64,000 nt of DNA from Naegleria lovaniensis. Its lineage: Eukaryota; Heterolobosea; Eutetramitea; Acrasida; Naegleriidae. Positions 20,773 through 29,821 of this stretch are shown here, piece by piece. The stretch is from positions 186,001-250,000 of the forward strand of contig NW_025407846.1 of NCBI RefSeq assembly GCF_003324165.1, given 5' to 3'. The notes beneath the pieces are model-generated. The model was not told the DNA's origin and did no database searches. It worked only from the letters and a program-made list of their open reading frames with translations. The position numbers and the translations under genes are program-made. The number at the start of each line of letters is the position of its first letter. The stretch's first letter is position 1.

Positions 20773-22989
20773 ATGCCAAACACTAGCAAAGCAGCCAAGA
20801 AAAACAAAGCCTTCGCTCAACTGCGAAAGGGAAACAAGCAACAACAACAACAATCGGAGACAGAAATACATGAAGAACCAATCATTGATGCCGATACTTT
20901 TCAGTCGGAAACTGATAAATTTCAATCCAAAAAGATTGCAGACCTCAGAAAAAAGGCTGGTCTTTTGGAAAAGGATAAAGACAGATATGTGATCCAGCCA
21001 CTCATCAATGAACATGAAAATTCCTACGAGGATGATGATGAAGATGAACAAGCAGACTCTGCACCTATTGACAAGAAGCTCGTCAAACAAACAGTAGATA
21101 AAGTAACTAAAAAACAAAAAGACGAAAGCGATGATGAGGACGATGATGAAATTACAACCCTCTCAAAGACTTCAACAACAACAACCAATTCATCCGATGA
21201 TGACTCGGAGAATGATGAGCGATACAAAGGAGCATTCAGTGATGATGAAGAGTCCGATGAAGATGTTATGAAATTAAAGAAGAAGGCTTTAATGAGCACG
21301 AGTAACAATCGATGGAAAAGGAGCGAGTTCTTTGAGGGACAAGCTCAACTCTCTCAAAAGACTCATACTAATAGAGAAAGAAAACAATACGAAGAAGAGG
21401 AGGAAGAAGTCAAGAGAATTCAAGAAGAACGTGCCAAGAGACTTTCAGCCACTGATTACTTGGATGACTTTATGCTTGATAAGCAACTTTCTACTCCATC
21501 ATCTAAAAAGAAAGAAACTAAAGTATCATCAGGAGGAATGTCGTTGGAAGAAAAGTTATCAATCATACAGAAAGATGCTCCAGAGTTTATGGAGTTACTT
21601 GTGGAGTTGAAAAATAAGCTTTCCACTGTTAAGGATCAATTGCATCCTTTAATGTCTAAAGTCATGATGGGTAATTTAGCAACAAGTGAAGGATTGAGCT
21701 ATTTGGAAACAAAATATCACTTGATTTTGAGCTATTGTACAAATATTTTGTTTTACATGCTTTTGAAATCAAGTGGAAAATCTGTGAAGGATCATCCTGT
21801 CATTGATCAATTAGTTGAACTTCGATTACTGTTAGAAAAGATAAAACCAATTGATGAAAGAATGAAGTATCAAATTGACAAACTTGTCAAAATGGCAAAT
21901 GATATTCAAGACGCAACAATGACGTATGAATTCAAAGCCAATCCAGACAGACTTATGAAAGATGATGAAGAGTCTGAACACCAAGGCGGAGATGATGAAG
22001 ATGAAATGGCAGAAAGTGACGAAGATTATTTGGAAAAAACGAGAGGCTCCTCAAGAAAGTTAAAAACATCTCTCGATGAATCTGAGAGTGAAATGGATGA
22101 ATCTGAAAACGAAGGTGACGCTTATGTTGCTCCAAAGATGATGGCTATCAGATATGATGATGGAGACGAAAGAAAAGCTGAGAAAACAAGAAAGAAGGCA
22201 ATGGAAAGAATCGAAAAGGGTAAATTATTGAAGGAACTCAAAGCAGAGTTTGGAGATGCTCCAGAAGAACGAGAATCTGTCGGTACTGAAAATAGAAGCA
22301 AGTATTTGGCTCAAATTGAGGAAGCAGAACTTGATGCTCGTCACCGATTGTTGCTCACTAAAAAAGACAAGAAGAAAATTGCTGAAGAATTGAAAATCAA
22401 AAATCCACTTGCAGAAATGGACTCCTTCCATGAATTTACTGCACTTCAAAGATATGCCAAGTCAAAGCAAGCCACTAGCAGCAAATTAGCATTGGCTCAA
22501 TACATTGGAGATGCAGATGAGGCCTTAAAGGCTCTCGAAAAATCAAAAGCTGGTCCAATAGATGAAGATGGATTGAATGAAGAAGAAAAAGCCATGTTGG
22601 AGAGTGGCGCTCTAACATATGCTTCTGACTCTGATTTTGATGACGAGGAAGAAGAGGACTATGAAGAAGAAGATTCTAAAAAGAGAAAGAGAAGAGGATT
22701 TGATAAGAACAGCAGCAAGAAAACGAAGAGAGATTTGGAGGACGAAACCTTAGAAGATGACGGAAGAGACGACCAAGGAAAACGAAAGGCTGACAACACC
22801 ATTCTGAAAAACAGAGGTATTGCTGCCCACAAGAAAGTCGAACAAAGAAATCCAAGGCTAAGACTGAAGAACAAGTTCAACAGTAAGACTGGTGGATATA
22901 GATTCGGCAAATTAAAATCAGAAAAAGGTTACAGTGGAGAAAAGAAGATTCAAGCAAACACTGTGCGGTCAAGAAAAATCAAATCGTAA
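20773..22989 (+). CDS. UTP3: SSU processome protein UTP3/SAS10
   Basis: 738 residues from MPNTSKAAKKNK; the frame extends a little upstream but without ATG. The N-terminal third is acidic and Lys-rich. The Sas10/Utp3/C1D domain is clear at about residues 255-385: DAPEFMELLVELKNKLSTV, then GLSYLETKYHLILSYCTNIL and DHPVIDQLVELRLLLEKIKP. The C-terminal Sas10 domain follows as NRGIAAHKKVEQRNPRLRLK to GEKKIQANTVRSRKIKS at the very end. In yeast this nucleolar protein is part of the 90S pre-ribosome that matures 18S rRNA, and it also affects silencing. Lies 125 bp after the F-box gene on the same strand and ends 21 bp from the stop of the convergent synthetase gene. NOP14, another member of the same particle, is 19 kb away. 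Confidence 0.93.
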   Translation: MPNTSKAAKKNKAFAQLRKGNKQQQQQSETEIHEEPIIDADTFQSETDKFQSKKIADLRKKAGLLEKDKDRYVIQPLINEHENSYEDDDEDEQADSAPIDKKLVKQTVDKVTKKQKDESDDEDDDEITTLSKTSTTTTNSSDDDSENDERYKGAFSDDEESDEDVMKLKKKALMSTSNNRWKRSEFFEGQAQLSQKTHTNRERKQYEEEEEEVKRIQEERAKRLSATDYLDDFMLDKQLSTPSSKKKETKVSSGGMSLEEKLSIIQKDAPEFMELLVELKNKLSTVKDQLHPLMSKVMMGNLATSEGLSYLETKYHLILSYCTNILFYMLLKSSGKSVKDHPVIDQLVELRLLLEKIKPIDERMKYQIDKLVKMANDIQDATMTYEFKANPDRLMKDDEESEHQGGDDEDEMAESDEDYLEKTRGSSRKLKTSLDESESEMDESENEGDAYVAPKMMAIRYDDGDERKAEKTRKKAMERIEKGKLLKELKAEFGDAPEERESVGTENRSKYLAQIEEAELDARHRLLLTKKDKKKIAEELKIKNPLAEMDSFHEFTALQRYAKSKQATSSKLALAQYIGDADEALKALEKSKAGPIDEDGLNEEEKAMLESGALTYASDSDFDDEEEEDYEEEDSKKRKRRGFDKNSSKKTKRDLEDETLEDDGRDDQGKRKADNTILKNRGIAAHKKVEQRNPRLRLKNKFNSKTGGYRFGKLKSEKGYSGEKKIQANTVRSRKIKS

Positions 22990-23010
22990 TTTATAAACGA
23001 GTGAAGAACA

Positions 23011-25314
23011 CTATTGATAAGTCTTCATCAAATGTTCCCACATGTCCAATAATTGATCAAGGGTCATGGAATTTAGCAATGTTCCATCACGTTTTCGAAC
23101 ACTGACAGTCTTTTCGTTCATTTCCTTCTCCCCAAGAACCAAGATAAAATTATATTGAAGTAATTGAGCTTCTCTAATTTTCTTTTTCATGGTTTTGTCT
23201 GAAACATCCAAATCGACATAGTAATTGGAATACACGCCACGTTGCTCAGCTCTCGAGAAAATTTCCTCTTTGACTTGATTGCAATATTGAACAAGTTCTT
23301 CCTTGTCAGAAGCAACAGGACAGATAAAACATTGTCTTGGATTGAGCCAAAATGGCCATTTTCCTCCCAAATGTTCGGTCAATAGTGCAATAAATCTCTC
23401 AATGCTTCCAAGTATGGCTCTGTGAATGATCACAGGAGTATGTAATTGATCATTGTCACCTTGGTATTTCAAATTGAATCGAATAGGAAGTTGAAAATCC
23501 AATTGAATGGTAGCACATTGATGTAATCGTTGTAAGCTATCTTCGATTTGAATGTCTATTTTAGGTCCATAGAATGCACCATCACCCTCGTTGAGCCTCC
23601 AGTTGTAACCCTTGAGACATTCTTTAAGAGCTTCTTCTGCCTTATTCCATTTTTCAATATCACCAACAAATTTCTGTGGTCTTGTGGACAAATTAAACTT
23701 CAAATTAAAACCAAATATGTCGCTATAAACAAATTTCACAAACTCCAAACAATTTTCAATTTCACCTTTCACATGTTCAGGAGCACAAAATATATGTGAA
23801 TCATCTTGATGGAATCTTCTGACCCGAGTTAAGCCAGTCAAAGATCCTCGCGGTTCATTTCTGTGAAGAGGACTAAAATCAGCAAGTCTTAAAGGCAACT
23901 CCTTGTACGATCTTGTCTTACTGTCAAACATTAAGCAGTGAGCAGGACAGTTCATTGGTTTGATTCCAATTGTCTCCTCTTTGTGTTGACTTGATGTGCC
24001 TTCAATTACTGTAAACATATCTTCTTTGTAATGTTCCCAATGTCCAGATGTGATCCATAGCTCTTTTTGGAACATTTGAGGAGTGATGACCTCGTCATAT
24101 CCTCTTTTTTTGTATTGCTTTCTAATGAATTCAACGAGCTTGTTAAACATTCTTGTTCCATGCGGTAAAAAGAATGGTGTACCTGGGCTTGTCTCATGGA
24201 AAAAGAATAAATCTTGTTTCTTAGCAATTAATCTGTGATCTCTTTTCAGAGCTTCTTCAATGTTATTCTGCCATTCTTCTAATTGTTTAGACTTGGGGAA
24301 CGAAATTCCATACACACGCTGTAATAATGGTTGCGTCTCATCTCCCTTCCAGTAAGCTCCGCTTAGCTTGGTGAGTTTGAAGGCTTTAATGAACGAGGTA
24401 TTTGGCAAATGTGGACCTCTACACAAGTCTACCAAGTCTCCGCATTTGTAGAGAGTAACAGGGTCATTATCTGGAATTTTGTCAATAATATCCAATTTAA
24501 AAGGATTGTATTTGAAAATCTCTCTTGCAATTGCTTTGTTGATGCGCAATCTCTGAAATGGATGCTTTTCTTTCACAACGTCGTGCATGTACTTTTCAAG
24601 CTCCTCAAGTTGCTCGTTTGCAATTCTCTGATTATTTTCAATGTATCCTTCATAGAAAAATCCTCCATTTAACAATTGTTGAGCACCATTGGTATCTTTG
24701 GAAATTAATGCAGGACCATCACAGAGCTTCAAAGAGTTTCCAAATTTTTTCTCTAAAGCACAACCAAGTATATGTGCAGATGAATGCCAAAACACTTCCT
24801 TTCCTTCTGTATCTTCAAATGTGAAATATCGAATAGTTTTGTTGGGTTCCTTGATGGTTTCATTAATTTCATGAAACGTGGTGTTTAGATCCGTAATTTG
24901 GCCATTCACTTTACAAACAACAAATTCATTAACTTCGTTCTTAAAGAATAACTCGGACGCAAGCTGAAGTGGAGTCTTTTTGAGGAAATCTTCGTCAATG
25001 GTAACAGTGATCGTTTTAACTTTATCACCAAATTCAAGATTTACATTTTCATTTCTGCCAATAGAATCGGGTTTAAATGTTTGTACTTGTTGATTTTTCA
25101 CCAACTCGGACCAGTGCTGCAATCGCTCTTCAAAAGCATAATTTAAATAACATGTTGAAAACCTTCTTAAATGTTTGGAGCCCATTAACGAGGAAGAGGA
25201 GATGACAACACAATTGCCCATCATTTTCATCCCGATATTATGATTCTTCGCAGCCAAGCCTCTTTCAAGGAGGTGAGAACATCTCATCATCAAGCTATTT
25301 TTCATTTTTTTCAT
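23011..25314 (-). CDS. TARS: Threonyl-tRNA synthetase
   Basis: 767 residues. Order: Met- and Ser-rich basic N-terminal extension (residues 1-60, compatible with mitochondrial import or dual targeting); TGS domain (about 85-150); second additional (editing) domain with HSSAH and CRGPH metal/catalytic motifs; class II catalytic core with PMNCPAHCLMF, motif 2 PLHRNEPRGSLTGLTRVRRF and motif 3 HRAILGSIERFIALL; and C-terminal anticodon-binding domain. It charges tRNA-Thr and edits Ser-tRNA-Thr. The annotated ATG is only 10 bp from the divergent YOS1 ATG. A downstream Met (for example MKMMGN near residue 29) may serve as the cytosolic start; only one ThrRS-like gene is seen here. Confidence 0.96.
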   Translation of the reverse strand: MKKMKNSLMMRCSHLLERGLAAKNHNIGMKMMGNCVVISSSSLMGSKHLRRFSTCYLNYAFEERLQHWSELVKNQQVQTFKPDSIGRNENVNLEFGDKVKTITVTIDEDFLKKTPLQLASELFFKNEVNEFVVCKVNGQITDLNTTFHEINETIKEPNKTIRYFTFEDTEGKEVFWHSSAHILGCALEKKFGNSLKLCDGPALISKDTNGAQQLLNGGFFYEGYIENNQRIANEQLEELEKYMHDVVKEKHPFQRLRINKAIAREIFKYNPFKLDIIDKIPDNDPVTLYKCGDLVDLCRGPHLPNTSFIKAFKLTKLSGAYWKGDETQPLLQRVYGISFPKSKQLEEWQNNIEEALKRDHRLIAKKQDLFFFHETSPGTPFFLPHGTRMFNKLVEFIRKQYKKRGYDEVITPQMFQKELWITSGHWEHYKEDMFTVIEGTSSQHKEETIGIKPMNCPAHCLMFDSKTRSYKELPLRLADFSPLHRNEPRGSLTGLTRVRRFHQDDSHIFCAPEHVKGEIENCLEFVKFVYSDIFGFNLKFNLSTRPQKFVGDIEKWNKAEEALKECLKGYNWRLNEGDGAFYGPKIDIQIEDSLQRLHQCATIQLDFQLPIRFNLKYQGDNDQLHTPVIIHRAILGSIERFIALLTEHLGGKWPFWLNPRQCFICPVASDKEELVQYCNQVKEEIFSRAEQRGVYSNYYVDLDVSDKTMKKKIREAQLLQYNFILVLGEKEMNEKTVSVRKRDGTLLNSMTLDQLLDMWEHLMKTYQ

Positions 25315-25324
25315 AACTTAAAAA

Positions 25325-25677
25325 ATGGCTTTGTGGGTGTTGATCAAGATTATTGTGTTGTTGGTGAACGCTGTTGCCGTGTTGAATGAAGAACGATTCC
25401 TGAGGAGGAGTATGTTTTAATTTGATGAGGATTTTGAAAATCAATTTTTTATGATTTTTTTTAATAATCGGAATCAATTAGTCGGATTTGGTTACAGACC
25501 TGAAGTCGTAGCAGAAGAGAGCTTGAAAGCACGAACTATTAATTTATTACACGCAGTCAGAACGTTATTGAGAAGTAAGTTGATACATTGATATAGTAAC
25601 AATTTGACTCTTGGCCAACAGTTCCCTTGATATTTATTAATGCATTCGTTATTGTACTTTTGGTCTTGTTTGGATAA
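25325..25677 (+). CDS. YOS1: YOS1/IER3IP1-like ER-Golgi membrane protein (three exons)
   Basis: Too split for a simple frame call: exons 25325-25409, 25482-25574 and 25622-25677, with introns of 72 nt (GTATGT) and 47 nt (GTAAGT). The joined product is 77 residues, near the 80-85 of the family. It starts MALWVLIKIIVLLVNAVAVL, then NEERFLRRIGFGYRPEV, LLHAVRTLLRIPLIFINAF and ends VIVLLVLFG. This matches human IER3IP1 and yeast Yos1 almost block for block: N-terminal hydrophobic segment, NEERFL, VRT-R-PLI, and a second membrane segment ending in LFG. Yos1 binds Yip1/Yif1 and is needed for ER-to-Golgi transport. Both splice junctions are fixed by the conserved frame. Its stop is 28 bp from the stop of the convergent coiled-coil gene. 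Confidence 0.93.
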
Positions 25678-25705
25678 GTGTAAATGAGTCAACAACAACT
25701 AAATT

Positions 25706-28065
25706 TTAATAGTCTTCATCAAAGAAATCGAAATTCTTCTCCTTTGTAGATTCATTGTCAGTGAACAAGTCATTATCAAAATCAATAGAAAATATTGGCT
25801 CAGGCACAACACGTGGCTGGTGACGTGGAAAATACAAATGTAATGAAGGGAATTTAACACGTGTACTACTTACCTCAGATTTACGTTTTTCAGCAACCTT
25901 AATATCTTCAACATTTCCACTTTGTAATTTTTCAGATAACGATTGAATGGTACTGTCCAACTCTTCGATCGATTTTTGATATTGCTGTTGCAATGTTTGC
26001 AGCCTGGAGGCCACCTCTTCTTTTTTGTTGAAAAGGGTTTGTTTTTCCTTTTCATACTTTAGTGGATTAATTAATTGCATTAATGCTGTCAGCAATAACT
26101 TACCACATCTTGATACTTTTTAGACACCTCTTGCTGATAGTTTTCGATCTCCTTGAGAGCTTGCAGCTTTAACTCTTCAATGGATTGGTGAAGATCAAAA
26201 TCTTCCATCAATCCAACCTCTTGTGATAGTTTTTGCATCTGTACACTATGGTCACCAGTTTTTAACGTACGGCTGAACAGATACTTACCATACTTTGTTT
26301 CTCGTTAATCGTATCCTTAATATTTCTTTCGGCATTTTGCATTTCTAAAATCTCTTTTTCTAGATTATTAACGTATGTTTGAAGATTGTTGTTGTCTTCT
26401 CTAAGTGTTGCCAACTTGATCTCATCGCTCTTAACTAGCTGCTCTTGAGCTTTCTTTTCTTCCTGCTTCCTTTCGCACTCTTGTCTAATGGTTGCGATTG
26501 TCAATTCTTCCTTAGATATCATTTCAGATAGCTTTCTTTCTTCGTTAGCCGCTTTTTCAAGTTGCAGGTTCAATTCTTCTATGATTTGTTTTTCCTTGTC
26601 CAAACTTTGCTCAGACTCAAGTTCCAATGAATATATTTCTGAATTTAGCTTCTGCAGAGTGTGATGATACTCTTCAATTTCTGCTCTAACCAATTTTGAT
26701 TGCTGTCTTTCATCTTCAAGACGTTGGTTTAGCTGGTTTCTTAATTGAACATGCTCTTCAATATCGCTAGTCATCTGTTCCATGTCGCGAAGGCATGTCG
26801 TTCTGACCTCTTCCAACTCTTTATGAGCCTTGTCCAAAGATTCACGCTCGCAACAAAGCTCCGTCAACGCTTCTTTCAGTTCTTTGAGATACTTTTCCTT
26901 CATCTGTAGCTTTTGAGCAAGCGAGGATATCTTTGTTGTGTCCAGCTCGTTATTAATGTCATCACCCGCTTTAATTTTAAACTTTTCTATAGCGTCTTTA
27001 AATCTGAAAGCTTCATATCCATCTTTATGTTGTCTAAAATCGTTGATCTCTCGCTCAAGATCTCCCTATTAACAGCTGTTACTAAAAAGATCAAGAACAT
27101 GTAGTACATACAATGTCATTTTCGATTTGTTTTCTTTGCATTCTCACGCTCTCAATACAATTTTCTAAAGACTCAACGGTACTAACAGATTTTCGCTCAG
27201 TCATGGTAAGCTCTTCCAGCTGTCCGCTACAAGAGTTGATCAGCTCTGAAAGACGACTGACTTTTTCTTGCTCTAAGGTAATTTGACTTCTTCGTTGTCT
27301 AGTCCTCTCTATAGTTTCTTTGACATTGGCTAGAACGGTCTGCAACACCTCTTGTTTCTCTTTAATTTCATTCTCCAATTCAAATCTCTTCTTCTCTCTT
27401 TCATTGTGTTGGGCCATTACTGGGTCAATTAATGGTGAATACAGGTGAGCACATAACATACAATCCAATACGTACCTTTAGCGAGGTGAACCTCTTGGTT
27501 TTGATTTTCATTTTGGAGAAGCTGCGCTTGATCAACATACTCCTCATAACGCTGCTGATCTCCAGATATTCTTTGCCTCAAGCCTTCAACGGCTTCCTTC
27601 ATCATGATCGACTTCTCTTCCACTTCTGACAATAAACCTTTCACTCCTTGTAATTCCTGATCAAGGGAGTCGCATTTGGATTTGAGTTTAGCTAGTCTAG
27701 CAATTTCTGATTGGCTCACTGCTTCCCATTTGACTTTAGTTTTTGAGAGATCGGATACCAGATCTTCAACGGCTTTAAGACTAGTTTGACTCTTTTGAAG
27801 GAGCTTGGACTGAAATTATAGAAAGGGGTTAGTTGATGAGTTAAGGAGACATCCGTTCTCTACATACCTTAGCCTCAATATTTTGCTTGTTTTGGCTCCT
27901 TGCGTTTAATAACTTTTCAACCGAGTTCTTCAACAAATCATACTTTGATCTTGCTTTCAAAGATTCTTTGCTCATCTGCAAGTCTCTCTTTTGCTGGGTA
28001 GTACCACTCTCAGCGTTTATGCTTTGAAACTTGGCTGTTTTAAAGGAGAACGCTTGCTTTTGCAT
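25706..28065 (-). CDS. Long coiled-coil protein, intron-rich
   Basis: Seven exons on the minus strand: 27868-28065, 27476-27809, 27112-27419, 26289-27065, 26104-26238, 25874-26056 and 25706-25816. The introns are 58, 56, 46, 50, 47 and 57 nt, all GTAAGT, GTATGT or GTACGT to AG. The joined frame is 681 residues, almost all heptad-rich Glu/Lys/Gln/Leu coiled coil, for example LREDNNNLQTYVNNLEKEI. It ends in a short acidic, aromatic tail (FSIDFDNDLFTDNES to NFDFFDEDY). No CH, kinesin or other globular domain is seen, so a cytoskeletal, ciliary or kinetochore role cannot be told apart. The start at 28065 is the first Met; the frame continues upstream for 15 codons without ATG, so a small 5' exon may be missing. 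The last intron is in frame (57 nt) and may be retained. Confidence 0.75.
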
Positions 28066-28125
28066 TTTTTTGATTCGGTCAACCACAGAATGACTAGCCT
28101 TAGTGATCAACTTAACAATTTATTT

Positions 28126-28188
28126 GTCCTTCCTGCAGAAGAAATTTCGGGCATGGTCATTGTGTCAGCCTTCATGAGCGAGAGAGAC
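28126..28188 (-). promoter_or_regulatory. SECIS-like hairpin candidate downstream of the UGA-containing gene
   Basis: On the minus strand the order is: arm GTCTCTCT (28188-28181); ATGA (28175-28172); GGCTG; loop ACACAATGAC containing AA; CA-T-GCC; CGAA (28149-28146); arm GGAAGGAC (28133-28126). ATGA, an unpaired AA 10 nt later and a GA opposite are the SECIS core elements. The upper helix is short (5 bp with a bulge) and the 3' internal loop is large, so the match is weak. It begins about 90 nt after the stop codon at 28268. Confidence 0.3.
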
Positions 28189-28267
28189 CAACAAAATTGC
28201 AATGAATCATACCGTCATCCACCTTCCAAGAAGTATTTACAGTTCTCGTTCTTCAGCTACAAAATAA

Positions 28268-28597
28268 TTATACATTTTCCATGTCTCCATTATTTTGTTT
28301 TGTTCGGTTGATTATTGAAGAAGAGATTGGATTTGTTTCAGATGATTGCACAGAGGAACTTGTAGAACCTCCAAATGACGTAGTCTTTGATGAAAATATT
28401 CGAAGAAAGTTTCTCCTTCGCAGAATTAAAAAGAGACCAATGGCTAACAACAACCCAATAATAATAAAAAAACTATATGAAATGACATGTCCGTATTCGT
28501 GTGATTTGTTTTGAATTATTTTAACGGCATTAGCGAGTGATGGTGGGTTGTTGTTGCCCTGAACGATCACTGGTCCCTTTGCTCCTCCTCAGCCCAT
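28268..28597 (-). CDS. Small single-pass membrane protein with in-frame UGA at codon 3; candidate selenoprotein
   Basis: The ATG at 28597 follows eight A's, the usual start context in this window. It is in frame with a 107-codon open frame, interrupted only by TGA at 28589-28591: M-G-(UGA)-G-G-A-K-G-P-V. No other ATG precedes the body of the protein. After a polar stretch (NNNPPSLANAVKIIQNKSHE) there is one membrane segment, YSFFIIIGLLLAIGLFLIL, then RRRNFLRIF and a Ser/Thr-rich tail. If UGA is read as selenocysteine, the protein is 109 residues with Sec at position 3 in an MGUGG context. Alternatives are a 5' exon joined by splicing (acceptor CAG just before GGCAACAAC), non-ATG initiation, or a pseudogene. 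I know no named family for it. Confidence 0.45.
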
Positions 28598-28693
28598 TTT
28601 TTTTGATTTTTGAAATATCTATCGATTACTAAAGTTCTTCACATCAATAATGAAAGGTTGTGTGATAAACATCTAAAATACTGCCTATCGTTT

Positions 28694-29767
28694 TTACTTT
28701 TTCTTTACTTTCTGTTCAGTTGGACTGGACAAACCAAAGTAGGCCAAGCCAATGACTGTCAATGAAATAGCCATTAAAACAAGGATGAATACTTTAAATT
28801 TCTTAGAATTTGCTTTCTTTGTTTCCTTTCCAGAAATAATATCCAAACACCAATCATGGAATTCTCTCGTCCTGTCAACCAGCTCTCTGTCTTTACATCC
28901 AGCTCTGTGATACCATTCTTCCAGAGAGCACCTATAATGTAACCAGTGCGATAAAGGGTTAGTCTCAAATTTCTTTGATACAACTTGATATTGTGCTCTG
29001 GCAATTATTGGTTTTGTTAACTCATTTCTTTGATAAAGATCATTTGGGCCACTTTGACCAATTGCGTTCAACTCTAGTTGATATATATTTTCATTTGGGC
29101 GATTAGGTTCGTCCATAATCACAAGAAAAGTGTCTCTGTATATACTTTCGATTTCATTGTCTGGTAATTTGTGTTCGAATGCATTCAATTCCGATAATCC
29201 AAAATTAATAGACATTCTTCTAATGACTTGATACATATTTTCTAATCTTGAATATAATTCATTCTTAAATAAAACAACTTGGAGCATTGTGTTGCTGTGG
29301 TTTTCTCCTTCATCGGCAATAAAAGTATTTTGAGATTGAGCCTTAAATATAGAGGGATATCTTTTTGATAGCACATCAAAGTAACACTCGTTCACTACAT
29401 GAGAAATTGAGCCCCATTTGAGAAACATTTCATCTTCGGAAGAGCTTGGCATTTGCCTAATACTAGAAAATAACCTATGTTCGTAAACTCTCTTTTCTAC
29501 TTCATCTAGAATACTTTTCAAGTCTTCTGTACTGAATTCAGGAATAGCTGGAGCTGTGTATTGTGTATTTCTATTCGAAAGTTGGGAATGAAATTCCCTC
29601 ATCATATCGATGTTAACACTCGTTATTTGTGTATTGTTTTTGATGAAGTTATTTATAGTGATTACTCTTCTTCCGATAGTATGTTGTTGCCTTGGAAAAC
29701 CATTGGCATGGATTAACGAAGCAACTTTTTCACGACAACCCAAAGCGTAACGTTTCACTGCTTTCAT
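28694..29767 (-). CDS. Hypothetical tail-anchored protein
   Basis: 357 residues from an ATG following an A-run. The N-terminus (MKAVKRYALGCREKVASLIH and on to residue 45) is basic and could be an amphipathic targeting helix. The middle is globular, with conserved-looking Trp/Cys/Tyr residues (LSHWLHYRCSLEEWYHRAGC). A single hydrophobic segment, FILVLMAISLTVIGLAYFGL, lies about 15 residues from the C-terminus and is followed by a Lys-rich end, so a tail anchor in ER or mitochondrial outer membrane is likely. No family recognised. It shares a 54-bp divergent promoter region with the LDAH gene. Confidence 0.7.
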   Translation of the reverse strand: MKAVKRYALGCREKVASLIHANGFPRQQHTIGRRVITINNFIKNNTQITSVNIDMMREFHSQLSNRNTQYTAPAIPEFSTEDLKSILDEVEKRVYEHRLFSSIRQMPSSSEDEMFLKWGSISHVVNECYFDVLSKRYPSIFKAQSQNTFIADEGENHSNTMLQVVLFKNELYSRLENMYQVIRRMSINFGLSELNAFEHKLPDNEIESIYRDTFLVIMDEPNRPNENIYQLELNAIGQSGPNDLYQRNELTKPIIARAQYQVVSKKFETNPLSHWLHYRCSLEEWYHRAGCKDRELVDRTREFHDWCLDIISGKETKKANSKKFKVFILVLMAISLTVIGLAYFGLSSPTEQKVKKK

Positions 29768-29821
29768 TTTTTTTTAATAATCGAAAAATTGAATTAATTT
29801 TGGATTTGATAACAGCAAAAA

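Noticed and set aside
28281-28514. A 77-codon plus-strand frame starting with ATG
   Set aside because: It is antisense to the small membrane protein at 28268-28597, whose membrane helix and basic stop-transfer are a better coding signal.
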